A DNA stretch of 64,000 nucleotides from DASRIA01 sp963816975 (GTDB taxonomy: Bacteria > Actinomycetota > Thermoleophilia > Solirubrobacterales > JBBDJG01): NCBI GenBank assembly GCA_963816975.1, contig CAWFMD010000006.1:1550001-1614000 (forward strand). Direction: 5' to 3'. The translations under genes and the position numbers were made by a program. Within the stretch, counting starts at the first letter, position 1. Every line of letters starts with the position of its first letter. The notes below the pieces were generated by a model that saw only the letters and a list, made by a program, of their open reading frames with translations, was not told the origin of the DNA and made no database searches. Positions 23,945 through 31,871 of this stretch are shown piece by piece.

Positions 23945-24937
23945 TCAGTCGCCGGGGACGTCGAGCACGACCTTGCCGGTCGCGCGGCGCTCGTCGATCA
24001 CGCGCATCGCGGCGGCGCCACGGGCGAGCGGGAACCGCTGCCCGACCAGGGGGCGCACGGTGCCGGCCTCGATCATCCGGTCGAGCGCCGCGCCGACCTC
24101 GCGGTTGAGGTCGGGCCGCGCCATCGCGTATGCGCCCCAGCCCGCGCCCACCACCTCGGTGTTGCGCAGCAGCAGGCGGTTCACCTTCACCTCCGGGATC
24201 GAGCCACCGGTGAAGCCGACCACCACCACGCGGCCGTCCTCGCGCAGCGCGCGCAGGCTGTCGGTGAAGCGGTCGCCGCCCACGGGATCCAGCACCACGT
24301 CGACGCCGCCGCCGGTCAGCTCCACGGTCTGCTCGCGCCACGGACCGTCGGAGCGCACCACCTCGTCGGCGCCGGCGTCGCGCGCGACCTGCTCCTTCTC
24401 GTCGCTGGACACGACCGCGACCACGGTGGAGGCGCCGAGGCCCTTGGCCACCTGGAGCCCCGCGGTGCCGACGCCGCCGGCCGCGCCGTGCACCAGCACG
24501 CGCTCGCCCTCTGCCAGGCGCCCGCGCAGCTTCAGCGCGAAGTAGGCGGTGTGGTAGTTGAGGATCAGCGCAGCGCCCTGGGCGAAGTCGAGCTGCGCGG
24601 GCAGCGCGAAGGTCATGTAGGAGGGTGCCACCGCGACCTCGGCCATGCCGCCCAGCGCCGTGAAGGCGGCCACCCGGTCGCCGGGCGACAGGCCCGAGCC
24701 GGCGGGGGCCGAGCGCACCGTGCCGCCCACCTCGGCGCCCGGGACGAACGGCAGGTCGGGCTTGAACTGGTACAGGCCGCGGGTCTGCAGCACGTCCGGG
24801 AACGACACCGCCGCGGCCTGCACGTCGACCACGACTCCCTCACCCGGCGTGAGCATGTGGGAGGCCTCCGGCTCGGGCACATCGGTGAGCGTGAGGCCGT
24901 CGGGGCCGGACAACTCGGTCAGCTGGAGGGCGCGCAC
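23945..24937 (-). CDS. NADPH:quinone oxidoreductase-like MDR enzyme
   Basis: 330 residues of the medium-chain dehydrogenase/reductase superfamily without zinc ligands. PDVLQTRGLYQFKPDLPFVPGAEVGG and VLVHGAAGGVGTAGLQVAK (the NADPH-binding Gly-rich motif) are characteristic of Qor/zeta-crystallin-type enzymes. AAGGVG is followed by a segment that would determine NADPH preference. It reduces quinones, enals or, in some relatives, acryloyl-CoA. Monocistronic in appearance. Substrate unknown. Confidence 0.87.
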   Translation of the reverse strand: MRALQLTELSGPDGLTLTDVPEPEASHMLTPGEGVVVDVQAAAVSFPDVLQTRGLYQFKPDLPFVPGAEVGGTVRSAPAGSGLSPGDRVAAFTALGGMAEVAVAPSYMTFALPAQLDFAQGAALILNYHTAYFALKLRGRLAEGERVLVHGAAGGVGTAGLQVAKGLGASTVVAVVSSDEKEQVARDAGADEVVRSDGPWREQTVELTGGGVDVVLDPVGGDRFTDSLRALREDGRVVVVGFTGGSIPEVKVNRLLLRNTEVVGAGWGAYAMARPDLNREVGAALDRMIEAGTVRPLVGQRFPLARGAAAMRVIDERRATGKVVLDVPGD

Positions 24938-25026
24938 GGCGCGGGATGCTATCCGGACCGCGAGTCGCTCGCACGCGCGACGCTGTTCGGCCTCGGTGTG
25001 ACGACCGGGGCTAGGATGCGCCGGCG

Positions 25027-25434
25027 ATGACCGACTTCCCGGTCGAAGGCATGGAGGCGACCCATGTGCTCGCCGTCAGCGACCCGGGCACCGCGCGCAG
25101 CTTCTACGAGAGCGTGCTGGGCGCCGAGGTCCACCGCGCGTACGGCACGTCGGTAGTGCTGCGCTTCCTGGGAACGTGGCTGCTGCTCGTCACAGGTGGG
25201 GGACCGACGCCCGACAAGCCGCACGTGACGTTTGCGCCTCCCCCCGACCCGGACGTGGTCAGCCACGAGATCACGATCCGGGTGCCCGATTGTCGCGCCG
25301 CCTACGAGACCCTCCGGGCGAGAGGCGCCGAGTTCCTGACGCCGCCGGTGGAAAGCGAATCGGAGGTTCGCTGCTTCTTCCGGGACCCCGACGGCCATCT
25401 GCTGGAGATCAGCGAGGCGAAGACGACGGGCTGA
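25027..25434 (+). CDS. VOC-family protein
   Basis: 135 residues. The pattern THVLAVSDPGTARSFYESVLGAEV then HEITIRVPDCRAAYETLRARGAEFLTPP and RCFFRDPDGHLLEISE is a complete vicinal-oxygen-chelate pair, with the last Glu as metal ligand. Related to glyoxalase/bleomycin-resistance proteins. It lies divergent from the Qor-like gene and upstream of tRNA-Pro. No substrate can be assigned. Confidence 0.83.
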   Translation: MTDFPVEGMEATHVLAVSDPGTARSFYESVLGAEVHRAYGTSVVLRFLGTWLLLVTGGGPTPDKPHVTFAPPPDPDVVSHEITIRVPDCRAAYETLRARGAEFLTPPVESESEVRCFFRDPDGHLLEISEAKTTG

Positions 25435-25472
25435 GCGGCTTGGCCCACAGCGGAGAATGCTTGCGGGCTGAG

Positions 25473-25546
25473 TCGGGGCGGCCGGATTCGAACCGACGGC
25501 CACTGCGTCCCAAACGCAGTGCTCTACCAGGCTGAGCTACGCCCCG
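25473..25546 (-). tRNA. tRNA-Pro(TGG)
   Basis: Read on the minus strand: acceptor CGGGGCG pairs with CGCCCCG before discriminator A, D-arm GCTC..GAGC, anticodon stem CTGCG/CGCAG with loop TTTGGGA (anticodon TGG), and a normal GTTCGAATC T-arm. 74 bases, no encoded CCA. Confidence 0.95.
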
Positions 25547-25583
25547 GTTGCGCAAGTTTAGGCCGCCGTTACCCTGATCTTCC

Positions 25584-25994
25584 ATGGACCTCGATGCCGC
25601 CCGCGACTTCCTGCGTGAGCACCACCGCGGCGTGCTCGCAACCCGGCGCTCCGGCGACCGCATCCAGCAGAGCCCGGTGATCGCCGCGGTCGACGCTGGG
25701 GGGCGCGTCGTGATCAGCAGCCGCGAGACCGCCATCAAGGTCAAGAACCTGCGGCGCGACCCGTGGGCTCAGCTGTGCGCGTTCACGGACAAGTTCTTCG
25801 GTGCGTGGGTGTACGTCGAGGGGACGGCCGAGGTCGTGTCCCTGCCGGAGGCGATGGACCTGCTGATCGACTACTACGAGCGCTTTCCAGGTGAGAACCC
25901 GGACTGGGACGACTACCGGGCGCGCATGCAGCGCGAGCGGCGCGTCCTGATCCGCATCGCGATCGAGCACGCGGGCCCCGACCGGTCGGGCTAG
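25584..25994 (+). CDS. PPOX-class flavin/F420-dependent oxidoreductase
   Basis: 136 residues with the split-barrel fold: FLREHHRGVLATRRSGDRIQQSPVIAAVD, VVISSRETAIKVKNLRRDP and VYVEGTAEVVSLPEAMDLL, typical of the pyridoxamine 5'-phosphate oxidase-like family in actinobacteria that use F420 or FMN. ATG start 38 bases after the 5' end of the divergent tRNA-Pro. Substrate unknown. Confidence 0.85.
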   Translation: MDLDAARDFLREHHRGVLATRRSGDRIQQSPVIAAVDAGGRVVISSRETAIKVKNLRRDPWAQLCAFTDKFFGAWVYVEGTAEVVSLPEAMDLLIDYYERFPGENPDWDDYRARMQRERRVLIRIAIEHAGPDRSG

Positions 25995-25997
25995 GAC

Positions 25998-26372
25998 GTG
26001 GAGCGTGTGACGGGAATCGGCGGGGTGTTCTTCCGCTCGCGCGATCCCGATGCGCTGGTGGCGTGGTACGTGGAGCACCTGGGCCTCGAGCCGGGGGACG
26101 ACAAGTCCGTGATGTTCCGGGCCGGCCCCGACCACGGCAGCACGGCCACGCTGTGGGCGCCGTTCCGGGAGGACACCGACTACTTCGGCGGCCCCGCGCA
26201 GTGGATGGTCAACTTCCGCGTCTCGGACCTCGACGCGATGCTGGATCAGCTGCGCGCCGCCGGCGTCGCGGTCGAGGACGAGACCGAGGAGACGGAGTAC
26301 GGCCGCTTCGGCTGGGCCCGCGACCCGGAAGCGAACCGCATCGAGCTGTGGGAGCCGACGCCGGGCTGGTGA
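25998..26372 (+). CDS. VOC-family protein
   Basis: 124 residues from a GTG start three bases after the PPOX-type gene, so probably cotranscribed. VTGIGGVFFRSRDPDALVAWYVEHLGLEP, WMVNFRVSDLDAMLDQLRAAGVAVEDE and RFGWARDPEANRIELWEP give a complete glyoxalase-type VOC fold including the final Glu ligand (IELWEP). Often annotated as lactoylglutathione lyase-like. Function unknown. Confidence 0.83.
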   Translation: MERVTGIGGVFFRSRDPDALVAWYVEHLGLEPGDDKSVMFRAGPDHGSTATLWAPFREDTDYFGGPAQWMVNFRVSDLDAMLDQLRAAGVAVEDETEETEYGRFGWARDPEANRIELWEPTPGW

Positions 26373-26429
26373 GCGGCACGTCGCGTCGGGGGTTTTCGCC
26401 CCGTAGCCGGCGGTAGCCTTCGTCGCCGG

Positions 26430-26503
26430 GCCCCCGTAGCTCAGTCGGACAGAGCAGCTGCCTTCTAAGCAGCGGGTCGCAGGTTCGAATCCTGCCGGGG
26501 GCA
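26430..26503 (+). tRNA. tRNA-Arg(TCT)
   Basis: Acceptor GCCCCCG pairs with CGGGGGC before discriminator A. Anticodon stem GCTGC/GCAGC encloses CTTCTAA (anticodon TCT), and the T-arm is GCAGGTTCGAATCCTGC. No encoded CCA. A short CCCGC/GCGGG hairpin follows at about 26513. Its 3' end lies next to an integrase remnant, suggesting use as an attachment site. Confidence 0.95.
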
Positions 26504-26590
26504 TCAGGGAACGCCCGCTACCAGGCGGGATTGCGGCCTGCCGTACCTGACCGTTCGAAACCGCCAGATACCCCTGTTTTCCCCTAGTCC

Positions 26591-26611
26591 GGGGTACGTT
26601 TGGGGGTAGAT
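26591..26611 (+). repeat. direct repeat copy 1, possible element scar
   Basis: GGGGTACGTTTGGGGGTAGAT matches the copy at 27295-27315 in 18 of 21 positions. The two copies bracket the integrase remnant and the minus-strand hypothetical gene, as expected for remnants of a mobile element or duplicated recombinase-associated sequence. Confidence 0.4.
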
Positions 26612-26639
26612 AGCTCTAAGCGCCAGGCCGTCGCGCCTC

Positions 26640-26870
26640 GTGAACGCGAGCCGCCATACCTGCGTCCCGCTATTGATCGCGCAGGGCGCACACGCGAAGG
26701 CGATCTCGCAGCACCTGGGTCACAAGTCAACAACGATCACGATGGACCGGTACGGGCACGTCTTCCCGGCCGAGCACGAGAACATCGCCGACAGGCTCGA
26801 CGCCGCCTTTAGCCAGGCGAGCAACCCTCCGGAGAACCCTTCCGTGACGGTCCGTTCCCTACGCGCCTAA
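26640..26870 (+). pseudogene. tyrosine recombinase (integrase) C-terminal remnant
   Basis: About 76 residues from a GTG: SRHTCVPLLIAQGAHAKAIS, LGHKSTTITMDRYGHVFP and ADRLDAAF. These correspond to the final part of the phage-integrase catalytic domain: the R-H of box II, the conserved LGH histidine and the active-site Tyr in MDRYGH. The N-terminal four-fifths, including the first catalytic Arg, are missing, so it cannot be active. It lies 137 bases from the 3' end of tRNA-Arg, a usual integration target. This is a decayed integrated element. Confidence 0.75.
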
Positions 26871-27249
26871 CGCATTCGTCGTACGCGTGCGCTCCAATCA
26901 ACAAATGGTGATCGCCGGGCCGCACTCCGATGACGCGAGGCTCCATTGTGTTCTCGACATAGACAGTTACAGCACGCCTGTTCGAGCCGAAGTAGACGGT
27001 GCAGGCGTGTCGTGGCTCGAAAAACGCTTCGTCCCCTTCGCAGCCTCCCATCTCGTACGTCTCGCCTGCGCGCTTGTACTCGGAGGCCCATCGCGCAGCT
27101 ACCTTGGCGTGGTCGTTCACGCTAGGGGCTAGGACGGTTTGCGAAGCCTGCGAATCGTCCTCGTCCGTTAATGCGACAACCCCCAGAGTGATCGCCGCCC
27201 CGACGACTGCTCCTAGCGCAACCCACGGAAATCGACGTAACCTCGACAT
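26809..27249 (-). CDS. hypothetical membrane-anchored protein in the tRNA-Arg island
   Basis: 146 residues from ATG (MSRLRRFPWVALGAVVGAAI); a longer in-frame form would begin in the repeat at 27315. One transmembrane helix (residues about 9-29) after a basic start gives an N-in anchor; the extracytoplasmic part has Cys residues in GGCEGDEAF, HACTVYF and EGCSPG that could form disulfides. GC content is lower than in neighbouring genes. The 3' end overlaps the integrase remnant by 62 bases. No family recognised. Confidence 0.55.
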   Translation of the reverse strand: MSRLRRFPWVALGAVVGAAITLGVVALTDEDDSQASQTVLAPSVNDHAKVAARWASEYKRAGETYEMGGCEGDEAFFEPRHACTVYFGSNRRAVTVYVENTMEPRVIGVRPGDHHLLIGAHAYDECVRRVGNGPSRKGSPEGCSPG

Positions 27250-27294
27250 CGTTCCCGCAAGCGTAACCCGCAGATGCCGTTCGTCCAGTACCCA

Positions 27295-27315
27295 GGGGTA
27301 CGTCCGGGGGTACAT
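27295..27315 (+). repeat. direct repeat copy 2, possible element scar
   Basis: GGGGTACGTCCGGGGGTACAT, the partner of 26591-26611. It is preceded by GTACCC, giving a local palindrome GTACCCAGGGGTAC. It lies upstream of the start of the minus-strand hypothetical gene. The rest of the 27316-27495 interval shows no clear gene or structure. Confidence 0.4.
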
Positions 27316-27495
27316 GACGACTCCGAGTTCCCGAACGCTGCTCCCTGAGCCGGATCGCGCGGGCCGTACGGACCGTCCCTGCTCGTCCGGCCCTCGCGAT
27401 TGCTTCCCAATCGCGTTAGGATCGGAGCGTCCTGCCGAGCCTCGTGAAATTGGAGCTTCCGCTTCTTGCTCCGGGGACCCACTGAGGAGAGTGCC

Positions 27496-28677
27496 ATGCC
27501 TCGACTCATTCCGCGCCTGATCTGGTCCCTCGTCCTCGCTGCTCTCGTTCTGCTGATGATGGGCGTGCCAGCACAGGCGACCTTCGCCGGAGCAAACGGA
27601 AAGATTGCCTTCACCAGCGAGCGCGACGGCAATGCCGAGATCTACACCATGAATCAGAATGGCGGCAGCCAGACTCGTTTGACTGTCCTCGCTTCGCCCG
27701 CCTGCAACGACGGCCTCGACAACGACGGCGACGGCAAAATCGACTACCCGGCCGATCCGGGTTGCATGAATTTCGTAGATGCAAGCGAAGTCGATCCGCC
27801 ACCCGTCGCCTGCAACGACGGCCTCGACAACGACGGCGACGGCAACATCGACTACCCGGCCGATCCGGGTTGCATGTATCCCACAGATGAAAGCGAAGTT
27901 GATCCGCCACCCGTCGCCTGCAACGACGGCCTCGACAACGACGGCGACGGCAAAATCGACTACCCGGCCGACCCGGGTTGTCTGTATCCCTACGATGCAA
28001 GCGAAGTCGATGTGGCCGGCTATCCGCGCCCCAAGGGCGCATCTCCTCTCAGGGTTCCTCTCGTGGTGGCTTACGAGGCGTGTACCGCCCCGAATCGCTC
28101 ACACGGACCGCCGCTCGCCTCTCAGTCCTGCAGCCCACCGGTGCAAGCCTCCACCGCACTCACCGTAGGTACACCCGATGCCAACGGGCCGGCCGCGAAC
28201 TCGCAGGGAAGCATCAGGCTGAGCGTCATTGTCGGATACCCGGGGCCCCCTGACGACAGCGACCTGCGGCTTCAGGGCTCGATCACCGACGTTCGCTGCA
28301 GGCCCGGCACGACAACTTGCGGGAGCGCCAATGCGATTGACGGCGCCGACTACACAGGCGAGGTGCAGGGGATGTTCACCATGCGCATCACGGATGGTTT
28401 CAATGCCGTGGCGGGCGGAGGAGGGACGGATCCTGCGACGGTCGTCGACATTCCATACCCCATCGCATTCAACTGTGCCGCATCGGCCAGCACTGCCGAA
28501 GGTGCTAGCTGCACTAGCAACACCTCCGCTAATGCCGGGATTCCAGGAGCCATCAAGGACGGAAAGCGCAAGGTCATCGAGGTTGGCCAGGTAAAGGTCA
28601 ACGACGGCGGGCCAGACGGCCTCTTCACTACCGCGCCGAACACCGTTTTCGCGGTCCAGGGCCTCTTCGTCCCGTAG
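27496..28677 (+). CDS. secreted repeat protein with TolB-like start and three acidic Ca-binding-type repeats
   Basis: 393 residues, ATG preceded by GAGGAGAG. Signal peptide: basic MPRLIPRLIW then a hydrophobic stretch ending GVPAQA. The first mature segment (GANGKIAFTSERDGNAEIYT) looks like one blade of a TolB/PD40 beta-propeller. Next come three near-identical 36-residue repeats, each with CNDGLDNDGDG, KIDYPADPGC and EVDPPP, like calcium-binding type-3 repeats with a disulfide. The last 230 residues are a Cys-containing beta-rich domain of unknown family. It lies in the tRNA-Arg island region. Confidence 0.75.
   Translation: MPRLIPRLIWSLVLAALVLLMMGVPAQATFAGANGKIAFTSERDGNAEIYTMNQNGGSQTRLTVLASPACNDGLDNDGDGKIDYPADPGCMNFVDASEVDPPPVACNDGLDNDGDGNIDYPADPGCMYPTDESEVDPPPVACNDGLDNDGDGKIDYPADPGCLYPYDASEVDVAGYPRPKGASPLRVPLVVAYEACTAPNRSHGPPLASQSCSPPVQASTALTVGTPDANGPAANSQGSIRLSVIVGYPGPPDDSDLRLQGSITDVRCRPGTTTCGSANAIDGADYTGEVQGMFTMRITDGFNAVAGGGGTDPATVVDIPYPIAFNCAASASTAEGASCTSNTSANAGIPGAIKDGKRKVIEVGQVKVNDGGPDGLFTTAPNTVFAVQGLFVP
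27700..28011 (+). repeat. three tandem 108-bp coding repeats
   Basis: Copies begin at 27700, 27808 and 27916 in steps of 108 bases, so the reading frame is kept. They are almost identical at the nucleotide level, differing mainly in the short segment after the PGC codons. The uniformity suggests recent duplication or gene conversion. Encodes the Asp/Asn-rich repeats of the secreted protein. Confidence 0.85.
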
Positions 28678-28746
28678 CTGAGAAACCTCCAGTCGGCGCA
28701 GCCTCCCTAACGCTCCATAAGGTGCGGTTGCGTACATCCTTCAGCC

Positions 28747-29202
28747 TCACCGCGAGTCCCAGGCGCCCGGACGGCTCGTCAGGCGCGCGACCACCTCCGG
28801 CGTCTCGCCGCTCACGAGATCGGCGAGCGTGACCGTCTCGAGCACCTCGCGCAGGTTCGCGCGCACCGCGACCCAGACGTCGCGCAGGGAGCGGGCGGCG
28901 CCGCGGTACTCGACGGCTTCGGGAGGCGCGTCCTGCACGTGCGCCAGCGGGCCCTCGACCGCCCTGATCACGTCGGCCAGCCGGACGTCCTGCGGCGGCC
29001 GCGCGAGCCAGTAGCCGCCGTGCACGCCGCGCCGGGTGCGGACGATCCCCGCGTGTTTGAGCTCGAGCAGGATGTGCTCCAGGAAAGGGAGCGGGATCGC
29101 CTGTGACTCCGCGAGCTGCTCTCCTTTCACCGGCTGCCCCGCGGCGGCGGCCAGCTCCGCGGCCGCGCGGACCGCGTAGTCCACTTTGGCGCTGACGCGC
29201 AA
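28747..29202 (-). CDS. Rrf2-family transcriptional regulator without Fe-S cysteines
   Basis: 151 residues. Typical Rrf2 start (MRVSAKVDYAVRAAAELA), winged-helix recognition helix IPLPFLEHILLELKHAGIVRTRRGVHGGYWLARPPQDV and C-terminal helix. It contains no cysteine, so unlike IscR or NsrR it cannot bind an Fe-S cluster and resembles CymR-type regulators responding to sulfur metabolites. It starts 2 bases from the stop of the TauE/SafE transporter gene on the same strand; both are probably transcribed from the 30.1 kb region. Confidence 0.87.
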   Translation of the reverse strand: MRVSAKVDYAVRAAAELAAAAGQPVKGEQLAESQAIPLPFLEHILLELKHAGIVRTRRGVHGGYWLARPPQDVRLADVIRAVEGPLAHVQDAPPEAVEYRGAARSLRDVWVAVRANLREVLETVTLADLVSGETPEVVARLTSRPGAWDSR

Positions 29203-29203
29203 G

Positions 29204-30103
29204 CTAGCCCGGCTCGACCGCGAGCTCGCGGCGCCGGATGCTCGAACGCTCTTTGCGGTGCTGCATGAGGGCCGATGCTAGAGCGGCGAGCGCGATCGTG
29301 GCAAGCACGAGGTACGCGGCTGCCAGCACCCGGCCGGGAACTCCCACCGCGACGCCGAGGGTGCGGGCGTTCGTCAAGAGGATCACCGAGCCCACCGCGG
29401 TGCCGAGGATGCGCGCCGGCAGGTTGCGCACCAGCCACGCGGCGATCGGCGCCGCGACGAGGCCTCCGGCGACCAGCGCGCCGACCCACTCGAGGTGGAC
29501 GGCCGAGAAGGACAGCGACAACAGGAATCCGGCCGACGCGCCGAGCGCCACGAGGAACTCGGCGGTGTCGATCGAGCCGACCACCCGGCGCGGCTCGAGG
29601 CGTCCCGAAGAGAGCAGTGTGGGGGTCCCGATCGGGCCCCAGCCCCCGCCGCCGGCGGCGTCCATGAAGCCGGCGAAGGCCCCGAGCGGCGAGAGAAAGC
29701 CCGCCGGCAGCGGGCGGCGAGGGCGGGCGGACCGGTCACCGGGGCGCGCGAAGCGCGCCAGCACGTAGAGCCCGAGCACGAAGAGGAAGCCCGCGATCAT
29801 GGGTGCGGCCAGCTCCGCGGGCAGCGAGGCGAGGAAGACCGCCCCGGCGAAGGCGCCGGCGGCACCGGGCAGGGCCATCAGGCGCACGACCCGCCAGTCC
29901 ACGTTCCCGAAGCGCCAGTGGGAGACGCCCGACGCGGCGGTCGTCGCGAGCTCGGCCAGGTGGACGGTGGCCGACGCGCTGGCGGGCGCCACCCCGACCG
30001 TCAGCAGCAGGGTGGTCGAGGTCAGCCCGTAGGCCATGCCGAGCGCGCCGTCCACGAGCTGGGCGGCGAGTCCGACGAGTGCGAGCAGGGCCAGCCGTTC
30101 CAT
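29204..30103 (-). CDS. TauE/SafE-family sulfite/sulfonate-type anion exporter
   Basis: 299 residues with about eight hydrophobic segments. The family signature is the repeated short Gly-rich turn: LVDGALGMAYGLTS in the first half and FMDAAGGGGWGPIGTPTLL in the second, characteristic of TauE/SafE permeases (IPR002781-type fold). Members export sulfite, sulfoacetate or related anions. Coupling with an Rrf2 regulator supports a sulfur role. The inverted repeats just upstream (30121-30166) probably control it. Confidence 0.87.
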   Translation of the reverse strand: MERLALLALVGLAAQLVDGALGMAYGLTSTTLLLTVGVAPASASATVHLAELATTAASGVSHWRFGNVDWRVVRLMALPGAAGAFAGAVFLASLPAELAAPMIAGFLFVLGLYVLARFARPGDRSARPRRPLPAGFLSPLGAFAGFMDAAGGGGWGPIGTPTLLSSGRLEPRRVVGSIDTAEFLVALGASAGFLLSLSFSAVHLEWVGALVAGGLVAAPIAAWLVRNLPARILGTAVGSVILLTNARTLGVAVGVPGRVLAAAYLVLATIALAALASALMQHRKERSSIRRRELAVEPG

Positions 30104-30120
30104 GCCCTGAGTTGTAGCCT

Positions 30121-30166
30121 TTGTTGACCAGCTTTGTCAAGTGATCTAGAAGATCAACAAGGTCAA
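30121..30166. promoter_or_regulatory. nested inverted repeats upstream of TauE/Rrf2
   Basis: TTGTTGA..TCAACAA and TTGACC..GGTCAA are nested dyads; inside lies GATCTAGAAGATC, a 5-bp perfect inverted repeat. The cluster is 18 bases upstream of the TauE start, the only AT-rich part of the 257-base gap to the DUF899 gene. A plausible operator for the Rrf2 protein encoded downstream. The remaining gap shows only the DUF899 ribosome site AAAGGAGG at about 30342. Confidence 0.5.
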
Positions 30167-30360
30167 GGAGGTCCGGGGCAGAGGCGGCCACGGGCGGTCT
30201 TTCCCGGGCCAGCTCACCATCGTGGCCTTGTCGCGGGGGCTTGCGTGTCCGATGGGGTTGCGCCGCACGCGGGAGTCCGAACCGGTAGACACCACCTGAT
30301 CGCACGAAAGATCTTCCGGATGATCATCGATCACGATTTCCCAAAGGAGGCACAGCGACG

Positions 30361-31032
30361 ATGAACACGCCACAAGTGGTCTCGCGCCAGGAATGGGACG
30401 CCGCGCGCGAGCAGATGCTCGTCAAGGAGAAGGAGTTCACCCGTGCCCGTGACGCACTCGCCGCCGAGCGCCGCCGCATGCCCTGGGTGGCCGTCGAAAG
30501 GGAGTACGAGTTCGACGGGCCCGCCGGCAAGGCCGGCCTGCTTGACCTCTTCGACGGGCGCCGCCAGCTGATCCTGTACCGCTTCTTCTACGAGCCGAGT
30601 GTCGAGGGCTGGCCCGAACGCGGCTGTGGCGGCTGTTCCTTCCTCGCCGACCAGGTCGCCCATCTCGCGCACCTCAATGCCCGCGACACCACGCTCGCGT
30701 TCGCGTCGCGCGCCCCGCAGGCCGACATCGCGCGCTGGAAGGCGCGCATGGGGTGGGAGCACATCCCGTGGTACACGATCACCGACGACTTCGACGCGGA
30801 CTTCGGCGTCGATGAGTGGCACGGCACCAACGCCTTCATCCGCGACGGCGACCAGGTGTTCAACACCTACTTCGTGAACAACCGCGGCGACGAGGCGATG
30901 GGCAGCACGTGGAGCTACCTCGACATCACCGCGCTCGGTCGCCAGGAGGAGTGGGAGGACTCGCCCGAGGGCTACCCGCAGACCCCGCCGTACCAGTGGT
31001 GGAACCTGCACGACGAGTACGGCAAGGGCTGA
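30361..31032 (+). CDS. DUF899-family thioredoxin-like protein
   Basis: 223 residues with strong AAAGGAGG site. Family pattern: VVSRQEWDAAREQMLVKEKEFTRARDAL, RRRMPWVAVEREYEFDGPAG, LDLFDGRRQLILYRFFYEP, and GCGGCSFLADQV with a CxxC-like GCGGC, then NTYFVNNRGDEAMGSTWSYLDITALGRQE. DUF899 proteins have a thioredoxin-like fold; redox function is assumed, not proved. Monocistronic, followed after 22 bases by a methyltransferase gene on the same strand. Confidence 0.87.
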   Translation: MNTPQVVSRQEWDAAREQMLVKEKEFTRARDALAAERRRMPWVAVEREYEFDGPAGKAGLLDLFDGRRQLILYRFFYEPSVEGWPERGCGGCSFLADQVAHLAHLNARDTTLAFASRAPQADIARWKARMGWEHIPWYTITDDFDADFGVDEWHGTNAFIRDGDQVFNTYFVNNRGDEAMGSTWSYLDITALGRQEEWEDSPEGYPQTPPYQWWNLHDEYGKG

Positions 31033-31054
31033 GGTCGCCCGCAAGCCCGAGCGC

Positions 31055-31834
31055 GTGAGAAGCATCCTCGAGATCGGCGGCAGGCGGGCGCCCTTCCTGC
31101 GCTGGTCGGTGCTGCGCATGGTCGCCGCGCGGCGCAACCTGACCCGCAACTGGCAGGTCGGCGACGGACGCGAGGCCGCACTGGCCGACTACGTGGTCGC
31201 CCACGCCCGGCCCGGCGACGCCGGCGACGCGATCCGGGCGATCGACGAGTTCTGCATGACGCGCAGCGTGATGATCAACGTGGGCGACGAGAAGGGCGAG
31301 ATCCTCGACCGCGCCCTGCGGCGCGCGTCGCCCCGCCTCGTGCTGGAGCTCGGCACCTACTGCGGGTACAGCGCGCTGCGCATGGCCAGCGTGATGCCGG
31401 CAGGCGCGCGGGTGTGCTCCGTCGAGTTCAGTCCCGACAACGCCGCGATCGCGCGCCGCATCTGGAACCACGCCGGCATCGGCGACGAGCTGACGGTCGT
31501 GGTGGGGACGCTCGGCGACGGCGGGGCGACGATCGAGCGGCTGCGCACCGAGCACGGCTTCGGCGAGGCGGCGGTGGATTTCGTGTTCGTCGACCACGAC
31601 AAGGCCGCCTACCTGCCCGACCTGCGGCGCATCCTCGCGGAGCGCTGGCTGCATCCCGGGTCGATCGTCGTGGCCGACAACGTGCGATTCCCGGGTGCGC
31701 CGGAGTACAAGGCCCATCTCGAGGCGCAGGAGGGCCAGAGCTGGCGCACGACGGCGCACGACACGCATCTGGAGTACCAGTCGCTGGTCAAGGACCTGGT
31801 GCTCGAGTCGGAGTACCTGGGCGAGCAGCTCTGA
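31055..31834 (+). CDS. class I SAM O-methyltransferase, COMT-like
   Basis: 259 residues from GTG. SAM-binding motif LVLELGTYCGYSALRMA and the acidic VCSVEFSP; DFVFVDHDKAAYLPDL and IVVADNVRFPGAPEYKAHLEA closely follow catechol O-methyltransferases, including the Asp/Asn metal ligands of the (V/F)DH..D.N pattern. It would methylate a catechol or related hydroxyl group with Mg2+. Coupling to DUF899 is by proximity only. Confidence 0.85.
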   Translation: MRSILEIGGRRAPFLRWSVLRMVAARRNLTRNWQVGDGREAALADYVVAHARPGDAGDAIRAIDEFCMTRSVMINVGDEKGEILDRALRRASPRLVLELGTYCGYSALRMASVMPAGARVCSVEFSPDNAAIARRIWNHAGIGDELTVVVGTLGDGGATIERLRTEHGFGEAAVDFVFVDHDKAAYLPDLRRILAERWLHPGSIVVADNVRFPGAPEYKAHLEAQEGQSWRTTAHDTHLEYQSLVKDLVLESEYLGEQL

Positions 31835-31871
31835 CGCCGCCGCTTGCGCCCGCCCCGTCGACGTTCTGCAG

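Noticed and set aside
26504..30361. Second copy of the tRNA-Arg 3' end as an attR
   Set aside because: No copy of the T-arm or acceptor sequence was seen downstream, so island borders cannot be fixed.
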